Positions 14,801-30,200 of a stretch of 64,000 bases of DNA are shown here, in pieces (position 1 is the stretch's first letter; each line of letters starts with the position of its first letter). The notes beneath the pieces were generated by a model, which was not told where the DNA came from, made no database searches, and saw only the letters and a list, made by a program, of their open reading frames with translations. This DNA is from Labia minor (lineage: Eukaryota; Arthropoda; Insecta; Dermaptera; Spongiphoridae). Both the position numbers and the translations under genes were made by a program. The stretch lies in assembly GCA_963082975.1 (NCBI GenBank), contig OY720345.1, positions 12,054,491-12,118,490 of the forward strand, in the 5' to 3' direction.

Positions 14801-17800
14801 AGTGAATGATTCAGGAACCTTCAAAACGTATAAAAACATCAAAGTCTCAACATCGAAAATTTTCGTGATCGCAATACTATCTCTGGCGAGATAAAAAACA
14901 CTTGTTAAGTTTTATACATGTATTAATTGAATTTAAATTAAAACTACTTAAAATAAAATTTTGTATGTGTGATATAAAATAAACGTAACATAAAATAAAC
15001 ATTAAATAAACTAAGCAATAAGTAAATCGATTTAGTGGAAAGGATGAACCTGATGCTTTAATAATAAATTATCACCATTTGGCGTTAATTTTATAATTTT
15101 TAATCTTAAATGTCCTCGGCTAATGATGTTCAGTCTGTTTTTTGAGTGATAAACTACCAGTTTATATTTTCTTAGCATTTTCCATTTCAAGATCTAGGAA
15201 ACGAATAATTGGTCTCCTATTGGTATTTATAGAATGACGAATTGAACAAGTCGGTGCAAGTTTGCGAAGCTATGCGACAAAAATTGAAAAGAATTTTTAC
15301 TGCTGGTATGCTTGTAACAAGATGACACTGGTATATCATTATGTGCAGGTTTTTACAAGTTCAAAATGTATTGCGACCACAAAGCGAATTCCTACATGAG
15401 AGATTCTCAACCGGCACACTTTTAACGGTTTAAAAATTTGGTGGCACACAAAGAAAAAGATAAGTGTAAAAGTTTACCATAAGGGAAAAAAGTGGTCCCA
15501 AAAATGGTTTTTGAAAAAAATTTATGAAAAAGTCGGAAATGTTTAAGAGCCTCTTTACATTTGTAATAATTTGGCGGCACATTTTGATAATTTCGCAGCA
15601 CACAAAAGTGCCACGGCACAGCGGTTGAGAATCACTGGCCTACAAACTACTACTTACACAATTTTATAAACATATATAATACATTTTTTACTTCATAGGT
15701 ACTTGTATAAATAATATATATGTCTTTAAATTATAAGATAGTATAATGTATGTAAATAGAATGTACGTTGACATTCAATGATAAATAATATTATAATGAT
15801 AAATAATATTTTAATTTAATATTACTATTCCGAGTGATCTTCAATTCAATAATTATGAATAAAAAAGGGCAAATGGAGAAAAAAAAACATTTTAAATTTA
15901 ATTTTTCTTAACGTCTTGCAATGTTTTTACTATCTCGCCAGAGATAGTATTGCGAACATGAAAATTTTCGATGTCGAGATTTTGATGTTTTGATACGTTT
16001 TGAAGGTTCCTGAATCATTTTCACTAAGGTTGAGAAAAATGTCTGTGTGTGTGTATGTGTATGTGTGTATGTAGACAAGATTACGCAAAAGCGGTTTGAG
16101 CTAGAATAATGAAATTTGGTACATGGGCATTATTCAAAATTCATAGTTTTCTATCAACTTTTGAGAGGGTTATTACTTACAACGTTTTGATTTTTTTTTC
16201 CTTTAAAGTGACCGTAAAAATAAAGATATATGTTTGATAATTTTTCACATGATTAAAAATTGTATAAAACTGCTATATATACAATTTCATCTTGATGAAA
16301 GTACCGGAATTAATTTTTTAAGACTGCAAATCAAGCGCTAACACGTGACGTGGTGACATCAACAAAGAGCAAAACATGCGCTGATTTAATAAATATTATT
16401 TTATAATTTATAATTAATTAAATTTAATTTAAATAAAATATATATTAAATCCAATTTAAATTTGCGAGATAGTCGAGTGGAGACACTCCAACTTTTTTAT
16501 TTGTGGAGTCAACTTTAAATTATCAAAAAACAAAAAAAACGTTTAATATAAAAAAATTAATATTTAGTTTCTCTCAATGAAACAAATATATAATTGTATA
16601 ATATAAATCTTGATTTAATAATAATGACAAATGGTAAAATATGGTGTGATGTTCATCAATCGATTAACATTATCCTAATTGACTTTTTAATATATATATA
16701 TATATATATTATATTATATATAATATTATAATCAGATTAAAAGTTAAAACTTTAGTAAAAGCTATCGTAATTTCAATCATATAAAGGATATCCTTATAAA
16801 TTTTCATAAAAATGATTATAATCTCTTTAAAGAATTATTAATCATTCTTTTTCAAATAATTTCCATTGCATAATATTCTAAACATTTTACATGTAAGAAA
16901 AATTGCTAAGTTTGTTTAATAAATGCTCATTCAAACAAATAACTTGTTAATAAGGGATATATATAAATAAATAAATAAATTAGATGAATTTTTGCATTAT
17001 GAATTTTATGTAAAAAATAATTATTATTTTCAAATAAAAATGAATTCATCATTAAGTGTTTTAATTTGTATTTATAGTTTATTTATTTAGTATTTCTATT
17101 CTAACTTATACTATAGATATAAAATTACTATTATAGGTATATTATTAAACTATCATAAACTTTAATCAATTATTATTAATTTTAAAAAATTTAAAAGAGA
17201 ATAATATTAATTTTATTATATAGATACATGTTATTATTTATTATTAGGGATTAAAATCTTTTGTATATTTTTTATTTTTATTTATTTATTAAATTAATAT
17301 TTTTTTTTTAATAATTAATAAAAAAAAGTGGGTAAATTTAATAATTTTTTTCTTGGAAGTTAATTTACCTTCCGTATTATGATGATTAATAAGAAAACTG
17401 TTCCGTTTTAATTAATAAAAAAAAATATATACCTAGATATATATTAATCAATATTTTTCACCTTGAAGATTTTTTTTTTATGCTAAATTTTTCATTCAAA
17501 TAATAACGCTCATTGAATTTGACTTTGAAGAGAAAGAGTAGAAGGGGTAAGGTGAAAATTGAGTAGAAATTAAAGTATAATTTACAACTCTCCAGTTGAT
17601 ATTAAATGAGGAATAAATGTATTTTCCAAGTTTTCTTGAATATTTTTTCAAAAAATTATATGGTATAAATATTATAATATTTTTTCAAAAAATTATATGG
17701 TATAAATATTATAATATTTTTTCAATAAATTATATATATAGCTCGCAACAAAATTTAATTTAATTTAAGAAAACTGATCAATTTAGAGAGAAATTTAAAT

Positions 17801-19341
17801 AAACAATTTTTATCATCACATTCCTATTGGAAATTAATTAACCTAATTAATTAATTACCTCATATTTTTTGTATTTTTAAAACTTTTAATAGTCATAATC
17901 CATTCATTCCTTAAACATTTCAAATAAACTCGTAGAAAAAAAAGAAGAAGTTAAATGATTAATATAGCTAGAAAATCTCCTGATGTTTTAAATAAAAATT
18001 AGTGATCTAATACACTTCCCCCTCCAATCGCCACGCCCACCTTGTTGTTACTGATAATACCTTTTTAACCAACCAGTGTTATTTTAATGATTTCCTAATT
18101 AGAGAATTACTGAAATTATCTGTCTTAATTTATATTGAAAAAAAATAAATGATTAAATTCTTTATTTAAAAAATATTATCGCTTTATTCTATTTTCTATT
18201 AAAATATTAAATAAACAAATAGCTTTAATTAATCCCATTTATTTAAAATAAATAAAATCTAAGTTTTTCTCATATCACACACCTACAGACACACACACAC
18301 ACACACACACACGCCAACATGTGATAATTTAAAATAATTTTTAGATATAGTTATCTATTTATTTATTTACATATTTTATCAATTTTTTATTTATTTATTT
18401 TATTGAGAGAGGTCAGAAATGAATTATATTCTTTAATGTATAAAAAGAAATTAAAAAAAAAAAATGATTTAATGTGGAATTATAATAAAAATAGAGAAGA
18501 GGATAATATGTAGATTTAATACTATTAATAATACATAAACAAATTTTGGTGGTTTTTCATAAATTTAAAAATAATGAATTTGTACTTTTTGTTTTATATA
18601 AAAGTAACTTTAACAAATTTGATGAAATCTTTATTTATTTATTTTCTCTATTACGCATCAAATAAAATAAATGTTATTTAAACGTTTCATATCTGATTAA
18701 TAATTTAACAGACTTGTTTTCTTATCACTTGTGTTTTTGTATTTCAAGGTGAAGGAGAGGTTATTTAAGAAAAAAAAAAGTTAAGGGCAATATGCCAGAC
18801 ACATCACTTTTTGGTCTTGAAAACATTAGAAGGCTTTATTTTTATTTATATATATATAAATTAAAATTCATAGTTAATATTTTTTGTAAACTTTAATATT
18901 AGAATTAAACTTTTTAAAAAAAAAGAAAGAAATTTCTGTGAAATGTGAAAATGCTTAAATCATATTAACTATCATCATCAGATTTTATATTTTTGATATT
19001 ATTTTATTCTAAAAAAAAATATATACTTAAATGAATCAATTTAAAAAAAAAATAATAAAATAAATATTTTTTAAATTCTCAATGAATGGAAAGAGAGAAG
19101 GAGGGGAGAAAATTAATAAAATTATACGAGATAAATGAAAAAGTCCTTAAGACATTTTCTTTCATGGAATTCTAACAGATGAGCTTAATTTTCATTCTTA
19201 ATATTAAATTAAAACTGACCTAGTTTAAACAAACCAAAAAAAACAAAACAAAACAATATTAATAAATAAAGATAAAAAAAAATGTCATCAAAATTAAATA
19301 AAAAAATTACTTAATTTTATTTTTGTTAAAATATTATAAGT

Positions 19342-19376
<35 letters not shown>

Positions 19377-22300
19377 GAAAACGCTTTTAGATAAAACATA
19401 AAAAAATAAGTTTTTGTTCATAAATAAGTTAAAAATGGTTTAAATTTTCTAATGAATTTTTCTTAGAATTTAAAATTTTTACATAAAGCATAATAAAGTT
19501 GGTTTTCTGTAGTGGCACTGAACCTAAATTAACTTTCCCCTATAACAACATCCATAATATAATTATGTTATGGAATCCACAGAGATAAAGCAATTTTTCA
19601 TTATTCATATAATTTCGTCCATTATAGTTTAATTTTTAGCTTCATAAGTTAATTTGTGTGTATATCCAATTTTCGTTGATCTATAATAAAGTTTATGTAT
19701 ATTTATTTTTTTATTTTTTTGGGATATAGAAATTATTTTTTCCAACTTGTTCTACTAATCAAAGGATAGTCTAAAATAGATTAAAGTATATAGACAATAG
19801 AAAGTTGCTTGAAATTGAGCCCAAATCAATTGAAAATACTTTTAAAAAGAATTACATTTTGCAAATTGTAATTGAAGAAAATAATAATAATAATAATAAT
19901 AATGATAATAAAATTTTCTTCTTATTACTATCTCGCTAGAGTAAGTATTGCGATCACGAAAATTTTCGATGTTGAGATTTTGATGTTTTTATACGTTTAG
20001 AAGGTTCCTGAATCATTTTCACTAAGGTTGAGAAAAATGTATGTGTGTATGTATGTAGACAAGATTACGCAAAAACGGTTTTAGTTAGAATCATGAAATT
20101 TGGTATACGAGAATTATTCAAAATTCGTAGTTTTCTATCATCTTTTGAGAAATGTAGTTCAACCGGAAGAGGGTCATTACCTACAAAGTTTTGATTTTTT
20201 CTTCTAAAGTGACCGTAAAAATAAAGATATATATTTGATAATTTTTCACATGATTAATAATTGTATAAAACTGCTATATATAGAATTTCAGCTTGATTGA
20301 ATCGCTGAAAGTACCAGAATTAATTTTTTAACACTGCAATTCTCACGCGCCAACACGTGACGTGGTGCAATCAACCAAAAGCCAAACATGCGATGATTTA
20401 ATAAATAGTATTTATTAATTTTAATTTATAATTAATTCAATTTAATTTAAATATAATATATTATGTTATTTAATCCAATTCAAATTGCGAGATAGTCGAG
20501 TGGAGACACTCTAGCTAATTTTTAATTAATAATGTATCTATTTAAAAATTTATTCATTTTCATACTATGAAAAATTTTAATTTTAGATAATGATTTTTTG
20601 ATTTATGTAGTTTTTAGTTTATTCAAGAAAGAAAGAACACAATATCTATAGTTATAGTTTTTGCTTTTTATAAATATCCAATATTTTCATTTTATCAAAT
20701 TTTACCTCTTATTCAAGATAAATAAATTATTATATAATATATTATAAATAAATTTTATTTATATGCGGTAATTTTTTCATTAAAATTAAAAAAAAAATCA
20801 TAAAAAGGAAAATAAATGGTATAACATGAATCATTTTTCTTTTTAATTATAATATTTCAAAAGTTCTATAATATCTATTTAAAAGAATTCCAGTATTTTA
20901 ATGTTTTTTATTAAAATGTCTTTAAATACTCTCTAATTAGTATTTGATTTGATAAGGCAATAATCCAATCCATAAACAATAAATTTTTGGTTTTGGTTTT
21001 TTTTTTTTTGATATTTCCGTATCTTATAAATTAATCATTAATTTTATTCATCATATTAGATTTTATTAATAATCTATTTTTTACTTTACTTATTATTATT
21101 ATTATTATTTGGAGCATAAAACATCTCAGTTACAAATGCCATTTATGCCATAAGGAAATAATTCTAGTAATTATTAATTTAATTTTTCGAGAGAATTGAA
21201 CCTTCTTCGCCGGGGCACAGCCAGGTAAAAATTAATAAATTGTACTCTTCCCAGCAAAATACAAAGAAACTGTTTTCCTCTGAATTACAGAAAATCAGAA
21301 TATATCGATATTTGATTAATAAATTATATATCAGATAAGGAGACAATATTTAAAATCTATATTATGAGACTGTAAAGGGGACTAAGCACCACTAGAATTA
21401 TGATTAATATAATATCAACTAATATAAAACATATTTTCCTACTTAGTTATATATGGACATATTTAGTAAATATAAATATATCTAAATTCTATAAATAAAC
21501 ATTTTCAGAGTAGTAATTTTCACGATTCGTCAAATTTAAATAAAAATAAGATAAAATAAGAATTATTTAGTCTGATAAAATTTATTTAACACTGTTAAAC
21601 TGTTAAACTTTAGTACATTTACCTTTACATTTTGGTACACTTTTTAAAATTTTTCATTTTAGCTGCCAGACCATAGTGAAGCTACTTTCAGAGTATTTGA
21701 AAAAAAAAAAAAAAAATATTTTAGCAATTAATATGTGTATGTGTTCAGACTGCCTGTTCAGCTTGTTAAACAATAATTAAAAAAGTTATAAAAGCGAAAT
21801 TTTATATTCAATTTCTAGAAAAATCTTATAATAAGTTTTTTGTTGATATTGAATAAACAGAACTGATTTACTACTTTAATGATTTTTCTAGAAATGTTTT
21901 AAAATTCAATTTTCATTAAAATTATTAAGAATTTTTAAATATTCATATTCTATTGATTATATATCAATAATTTAAAATATAATTTCCCATATACTATTCT
22001 TTGATTTATTTAAATATATTATTATTATTGATAGTAATAAAATAAATAAATAAAAAATAAATAGGAAAATACTGATAACAAGGATAAGAAGAGAGTGGAA
22101 CAAAAAAAATTAGAATTTTCCATAACAGAGTGTTATATAGTAAATAATATTTTGGTGAACTCATCTTTCTTTGGCCCTTCGCAGAATCCTATTTTCAAAT
22201 ACTCTCAATCTACTCTCGTCTTCTAAGGTCATAGACCATGCCTCACACTAATACAACGGGCAAAATAATTGTTTTATATATTCAAAATATAATAAAATTA

Positions 22301-24178
22301 ATATTATTAATTATTTAATTTTCTTTAAATTAAAGAAAATTATATTTTTAAAAATCTCCAAAAGTCTTAAAGGATGTGATGTTCTACCACCATTTTATTA
22401 TTATAATATTTGAAAAATTGTTAATTTTTTTGCTAAGAGAAAAATAAAAATATTTTTATATTCAATGGAAGTTGTCCAACTATCATAAATTATATAGATC
22501 AAAAAAAAAAATAATTATAAATTAGTAGTTGGGGTTAATTATCAGTTAAATTATTTTAAGATATTTGTAAATAAAGTGGGAGAATAGGATAATTGTGTAT
22601 TTTTCATAAATCTTTTTATAATTGAAATCATCATATAAGAATCAAGAGGCGCATCTCCTATTCTCTCTCTATTTGAGTTATAGTTTTAAAATCTGTGAAT
22701 AAAGTTAATATTAGTAGTAAGCAAACTTTTTGTTATATTTTATATTATTTTTGTAAAAATTTAAAACCAAAAGAATAAATATTTGATAAAGAAAAATTCA
22801 ATTTTGTTTTGAATGAAGTGATTTGTTTGTTTTATGTTCATTATGGTAAGAAAAGAGCTTGTGATATGTGTCGATGGTAGATTTAAAATAATTATATCTG
22901 CAGAATAGAGATAAAGAGTTTCTTATTGAATGATTCCCATTGGCTGAATTTGTTTTTGTTAACGATTTTTTTTTCATATGTTGAATTTGTAATGTTGGAA
23001 CAAATATAAGAGAATAAAATATTTAAAAACTTATTATATATATATATACAAAATATATGTATGTATTTTTTATTTCTTTATGTAATAATAATAAATATAA
23101 TAATTTATGTAATAGTAATAATAATAAATTTCCGACAATAAATATTATCAATTAATATTATATTATATATTATAATATTTATATATTATTATTATATTTA
23201 ATTAATATTTTTTTTATAAAATTAATAATTGATTAAATTAATTAATATTTATTTTCATACACTTCAAAGGAAAAGAGAACAAATGCGCTTTGATATTGTA
23301 CCAAACACAGTCGTTGTTGTATAGATTTAAATTAATATAAATATATGTACTAATAATAATTTATACCTCTATTTATTATATAAAACAAAAAAAAATGATC
23401 TGTGGCTGGGCACAGAATCGACCGACGGTTTAAAAATAATTAAAACCAATATTATATATATGTATGTATGTATGTATGCATTTTTTTATTTCACCAGTTA
23501 GATTAATGCAATAAACAATTTCCGACAATGAATATAAAATTAATACTTTGTAAACTAGGACTTTCTGTTTTCGGATATACACCAAAAGTTGATGAATTGA
23601 GCATGCATTAAGTAAATCTATCAAATTTTATCAAAATCCATTGAGCCGTTCAAGCCGTTCTATAAGGACACATAATGGACAGACATCATGCTAAAGGTTA
23701 AGAAAATGCATGATTCGTGGAGATATGTAAAAATCTCCACATATGAAATTTGGTGTGAAAACAACACCTTCCCTTCGTATCGTCGGTTGGAAAAAATGAA
23801 TATAAATAATTTCTATAAATTTTACTATCACGAATCCAATATTTTTTTTAATATTATATTGTAGAATATTACTATTAAAATTAATATATTATACTTTAAA
23901 GCCACTTGCAATGAGTTAAGGCGCTTGCATATTAAGCAGCCAGAGTTCATCTTATGATACACCGCTCACTTGAAAACCAAGAATTTCTGTATTTGTAAGC
24001 CTGGTGACAACTGTCTTTTCTACATTTTGATTATCGCAGCCAGTCAGCCGAGTACTTAGGCAGTGGTTTATTAAATAATATGTTTATTGAATAAGAAATA
24101 AGATATACATATAAATATAACAAAAAAAAAATAAATAATTAAATGAAAATTATAATATGATAGAGAAATAGGTAATAA

Positions 24179-24217
<39 letters not shown>

Positions 24218-27200
24218 GTTTTTTGTTTCTTGGTTTGGTTTTACTCAATTGCAATTTGTTTGCAAAATATAAAATAATATTAAATAAATAAATAAATAAA
24301 AGTCGAGTAAAACGTTAGATTAACAGCATTGACTGGTTGTATAGACCGGTCTTATATATATCTATATATACATATATCGCTTGGACTTACCGGGCAAGAA
24401 GTGTGTTGTGATCCCCCGACAACACGCAATGTTGTTGACTGACAATAAAATGAACTCCCATCATCGATTCAAAAAAAAATAGGAATAATGTAACACAATT
24501 TAACACATCATAAGCATTCGGTAGTTCAACCAACTGTGGTAACTAATATAGTAAAAGACAAGGCTGCTCACATGGCATTATGAAGTGAGTAGTGAGTCTC
24601 CCCCTCCATCATCCCACTCTTTCATTCTCTCCCCGTGTGTTCCCCTCTAAAAAAAGAACCCCCACTCCTCATTCACTCTCTCCCTACCTTCCTTAATCTT
24701 TGAAGACAGACAAACAAACAAACGAGTGAGCATTTCTTAATCATATTATGACAATTTAGAATTCTCTATAAAGCATGTTATTCATTAATAAATAATTTTA
24801 TTTTTTTTTTATTAAAGCTTTGGTGGCTGTTTTTATTTATAAGCGAATTTTGTAAATAAAACCTCCTATTGATATTTTTTATTGTAAATTTATTAAAAAA
24901 AAATTTTCGTGATCGCAATACTATCTCTGGCGAGATAGTAAAAATACACAACGTTTCGATTGCTACTTCTAGAATCGTTATCAAGCGACTGCACTGTCCG
25001 AGCGCCCAGGTTGATAAAGATTGCAGAATTAGCAATGGAAACGTTGTGTATTTTTTGTATTTTTTTTTTTTGAATAAATTTACAATAAAAAATATCAATA
25101 TGTAGTTTTATTTACAAAATTCCCTTATAAATAAAAACAGCCACCAAAGCTTTAATAAAAAAATAAAAAATAAAAAAAAAACAGTCGTCAGTCGGCACTG
25201 GACGATCGGACAGTGCAGTCGCTTGATAACGATTGTAGAAGTAACAATCGAAACGTTGTGTATTTTTTGTATTTTTTTTTTTTGAATAAATTTACAATAA
25301 AAAATTCAATATGTAATTTTATTTACAAAATTCCCTTATAAATAATTTTATTTTACTAGTAAAATTTATATATAAGTATATATACATTTATATCTTTCTG
25401 ATCTTGAAAATTATCACAAGATTCTTATGATATCGGCGTTTTAGATTGTTTAAGAGTTGAAGAATTGATTTGTATAATTTTTGAGAAAATAATTATTATT
25501 GTACCTTTCTTAATTTAAGTAATTAATGAGAAATTCCAATAAATATCAAAATAATATAATATTAAAAAATTGATAGTGATATTTTATTAGAAGTACAGTA
25601 GAACCTCGATAACTCAAACCTCGGTAACTTAAAAACCTCTATAACTTCAAAAAATAATATGTTCCCTTCCCATCAGAGCCAAAAACCTCAATAACTTAAA
25701 ATACGCAACCTAGTTAACTTAAATTAGTAATCACTGTATTGGCCCTCAGAAACTGAAATCTTGAAGAAACAAGAATCAGGAGAAATTCTTCAATGTAAAA
25801 GACAAAAAATTTTCGAAATCCCTAATTTAGAACAAATATGTTTGTTTACGTGGTTTAAACAGTGTCATAAACAAAAACATCAGTGTTAGTGGACCCATAC
25901 TGAAAGAAAAAGCTGAAGAGTTCGCTAATTCGCTGAAAATCAAAAATTTTAAAGCCAGCAATGGCTGGTTAAAGAATTTTAAGAAACGCCATGATTTAGC
26001 CTTTAAAAAAATGTTATTAACCTATACGTCTATCCCTAACATAGTCCCTTGATAACTTAAAACCTATATAACTTAAAATATTTTGTGTTTCCCTTCGACT
26101 TTAACTTATCGAGGTTCTACTGTATATCTAAGTTTGTAAAACTTTCAACTTCTCTTTGATTATTCATTTAAAATATAATATACACTAAATCTTGTTTCAA
26201 AAACAAAAATATAAATATAAAAATTTTATTATATTTATTAAAAAATTATAACTTTTGAAATATAAAATAATTGATTGAAAAGAATTTCGATTGATCATTA
26301 AAAATTAAAATAAACAAATTAATATATATGGAAATTACTAAACATTAATGATTTAATAATTTGAATATTTTATAAAATACCGAGTAGTTGCACGATGAAT
26401 CAAATATTACTACCAGTAAGTAGTCCCAGGTCCATTCCTGATTCTAAAAACGCATCATCATTAAAATGTTACTCATTCTTTTGGAATAAACTTCATAAGT
26501 CATTTCTGTTTTTTTCCCCCTTTTTTGTGAATATTAATAATAAATTATTATATATTCCTTCTAAAATTCATATTAATTATATATTTATACATTTTTGAAA
26601 AATTTAATAATTTGTTTTTTGACGTATGCATAAAAAAGAAGGAAAAAGAAGATTATTGTTAAAATCATTTGTTCCCTAGCAACTTTTTTTCAAGAAGAAA
26701 ATATATTGCAATTTTAAAGAATATATTAACGTTCTTTTATTCCAATCTATCCTAATTAATATATATATATATATATATAATTTTAAATTTTTTCGTATCT
26801 TTTACCACGGGGGTGTCTAAACTGCGGCCCAACACCCTTTGAGATGCGGCCCAAACTCAAATTATGAAAATATATAAATTTTTTTAATTTGGTTCTAAAA
26901 AAAAAAGTTAAAATGATTTTGGGATTAGACTTTTAAATATTTCCGACTTTTTCAAATTTTTCAATATGTTTTTTTAAAAAAAAGGTAAAATGACAATATA
27001 TTTATGTGCGGCCCAGCATATATATTTTTTTTTGCATTTATTTTAGTTTTCTTTTTTATGATATCAAATAAATATATATGAATTAAATTTAAAATATTAA
27101 TTTTTGTTAATCAAAATTAATAAAATAAAATAGTTTTTATTTTAAATATGTATACATATTTTAAGATTATAATTATTTATAGGGTGCATAGGTTGTTGCC

Positions 27201-30200
27201 TTCTTCAGAAGAGAATAATCTCTCAACAGATCTTGTTTATTCGTCACATACCAAAAATTATCAATACAATTCAAATAAACGTAAATAAACAAAAACACAC
27301 ATGTCCAAATTAATCTCTATATATATATATTTCCGTTCATAAACACATATATATAATATAATAAACATGTATATAATAAAGAAATGTTCAACAATTATTA
27401 GTTTAAAGATAAAAAAAAAGAGTAAATATTAATTTCATATTAGAGAAATAATTATTAATTTTAAATTAGGGAGATAATTATTAATTTTAATCAATTATAA
27501 TTATTATTAATTAAATTAAAGTAAAATAATTTTATTTTCATTATTATTATTTTTATTTCTTGTAAAAAAATTTCAGTATTCATTTATATAAATGAAATAT
27601 CAAAACAAAAAAAACTAATATAAATAAAAAAAATTTCTATACAATTGTAAATTTAAAATTGATATTAATATTCAAATTTTTTTTTTTTATTAAATATATA
27701 CAAATCTTTAAAAACATTTCACAAATGGATAAATTTTTAATTTAATTTGTATAATATAATAATTTCTTCAATAATATTAATTGCAAAAGTAAAATTTTCA
27801 GACCTATCAGATGTTAAATATAAAATTCGGTAATGATTAATTATATTTTTTATTGGGAATTTTGTTGAAAAATTTCTACCAAGATATACTAGAAAATTTT
27901 TAGTACCCTCTCATTTAAATATTTCTATATCTAACTATTGTTAATTATAAAGTGAATTAAAATCATTAAAAAAGGGTGCAATCATTATTAATATAATTTA
28001 TTTATATTTATAGATAAGATTCAGAACTATTATACTATACTATAGTAAATACATACCAATAATTTTAAATTATTTATTTTAATTATTATAATTTTTACAT
28101 TTTCTAACATTAAAATAAAAATAAAATTTATAACTGAAATTAATAGAATAATAAATATGATTTATCATTTTTTTTTTTAATAAAACGCAATACTTGATTA
28201 AACTAGATTTTTTAGATAATATATACATATATTTTTATCAAAATCATAATATCTATTTACAAATGCTTTCCACTTCTCTTGTTGATGAGTAGAGGTTGAA
28301 AGATATAATACAATTCTAAAAACATTATCTTTATAGAAAATAGTTTATTTTTCCTAATGAAATTGTAAAATTTGAAAAAAAAATTCGAAGAGATGAATGA
28401 AAATTTAAATTAGATATCCAATAAGGGCGAGAATCGTATAGAAACTACTAGAAGAATAAAAAGAGTAGAGGGGAGAGATCCTTTTAAGTAGTCCTAGGAG
28501 TAGGAGGGAAGGAGGAATGACCGAGATCTTTTGGGAATTTTCCTATCTGATTTTAGCCCCTCAGGCCCTTTTACAAAATTTTCCATTCATCAATAAATAA
28601 AAATGAGAAAAAGAAAACATATCAAAGATTCATCAATCAGTTTATAGTAAATTATATCATAATTTTAACTTTTTTTTGATTTGAATTAATTAATAATAAT
28701 TTTTCTCTTATGTATTCATTTTAAAAATAAGGTAATTATTTACAAAACGGGAATCTCCAGGGATTTGGATGAAACTTTACCGGTGGATTCCTTGTTTAAT
28801 TCCAAAGAAACTTTTTTCTTATAAATTTTTCCCGGTCTCTTCTAGTTTATTAGATAAAAATTATTAAAATTTGAATATAATTAACCCTTTAACATTCAAT
28901 TTGACAGCCAAATTAATAATTGTTTAATGCATTTGAGAATTATTCACTTATTCACTAATTTCTGGGGTTTTTTTCAGTTCGGTTTGCATATAGAAAATTT
29001 ATTTAATTATTTTTTTAATTTTCATATATGCAAAGCAAACTGAAAAAAAACAAACAAAACAGAAAATTAGTGGAGCCCTCTGCTGGTCAAATGCAAAAAC
29101 ATGGTAGATAAATAGAATGTAAATAAAAAAATAAAAAAAAAATATGGATAATTAATTGTAAGTAGGGAGAGAAGAGGGAGAGAGAGAGACAGGTATTAAA
29201 GTCGATATTGTGTGAACGATTGTACTGGTTGGATCCAGAACATTGCAGTCAAATCTACCTAATATGACATTTCCAGTACTTTATTTTTTAATTACAAGAT
29301 TATTGTATAAGTAACATGTTACCTACGTGCACAATTTTAAATATTTTTAATAATACACACTGATTATATAAATTATCATAGTATAAAATTATTTTGCCGA
29401 TAGAAAAATATAATTAGTATGAAAAGTAAATGAAAGAACTTACATTTTGTATTTTTCTTAAATACACCAATGAATCAATCAACAGGTGTGGAATAATCAA
29501 TCATTCAATGATTTCAAAATCGCTTCTAAAAACTTTATCTAAAATTTTTATCAAACTTTGGAAGAAATAATCATTATAATAACTATATAATTATAATAAA
29601 AATTATTTGGCTAGTATTATTTAATTATATATAATTAATAATAATATTATTAATAATATAATTATGGTATTAATAATGTAGTAGTAATATGATACGTTAT
29701 TTTAGATATTTTAAATCGTAAACCAATAACTTAAAATTAAACAAAAAATTGACGTTGGAAGTAAAAATATTTAAAAATGAAGATTATACAATTGAAAATT
29801 GTCATAATGACAAACTAAAAATGTAACATTGCATAAGAACAAGCTCTAATGATGGCCAACAATTTTTTTTTTAAAGACACGGTATCTAATACTTCCGGTG
29901 AAAATTCTAAAACTAATTTCAGATCAAAGGTAATTGATTTGTTTTTCTGTTCTCTTGAAAAAATAATTATTATCTAGGATTGTGGTCTTCTATAACCGCA
30001 AATGGTTTTATTTAAAATCACTTATATTTTAAAAACGAATTTAAATGAAATTATTCATTTGTTAGCCTATATATCCAAATCATTATTTTTTATATTATAC
30101 ATCTATAACAAAATGCCAACTTTTAGAATATAGTGTATAGAAAAGAAGCTCCTTCGTTTAAATTTTTTAAAAATTAAATAAATAATAATTTTTCCAAATT

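Noticed and set aside
24778..25105. Opposed 78- and 106-codon frames
   Set aside because: They are the two strands of an inverted repeat of Penelope-like units; no coding signal.
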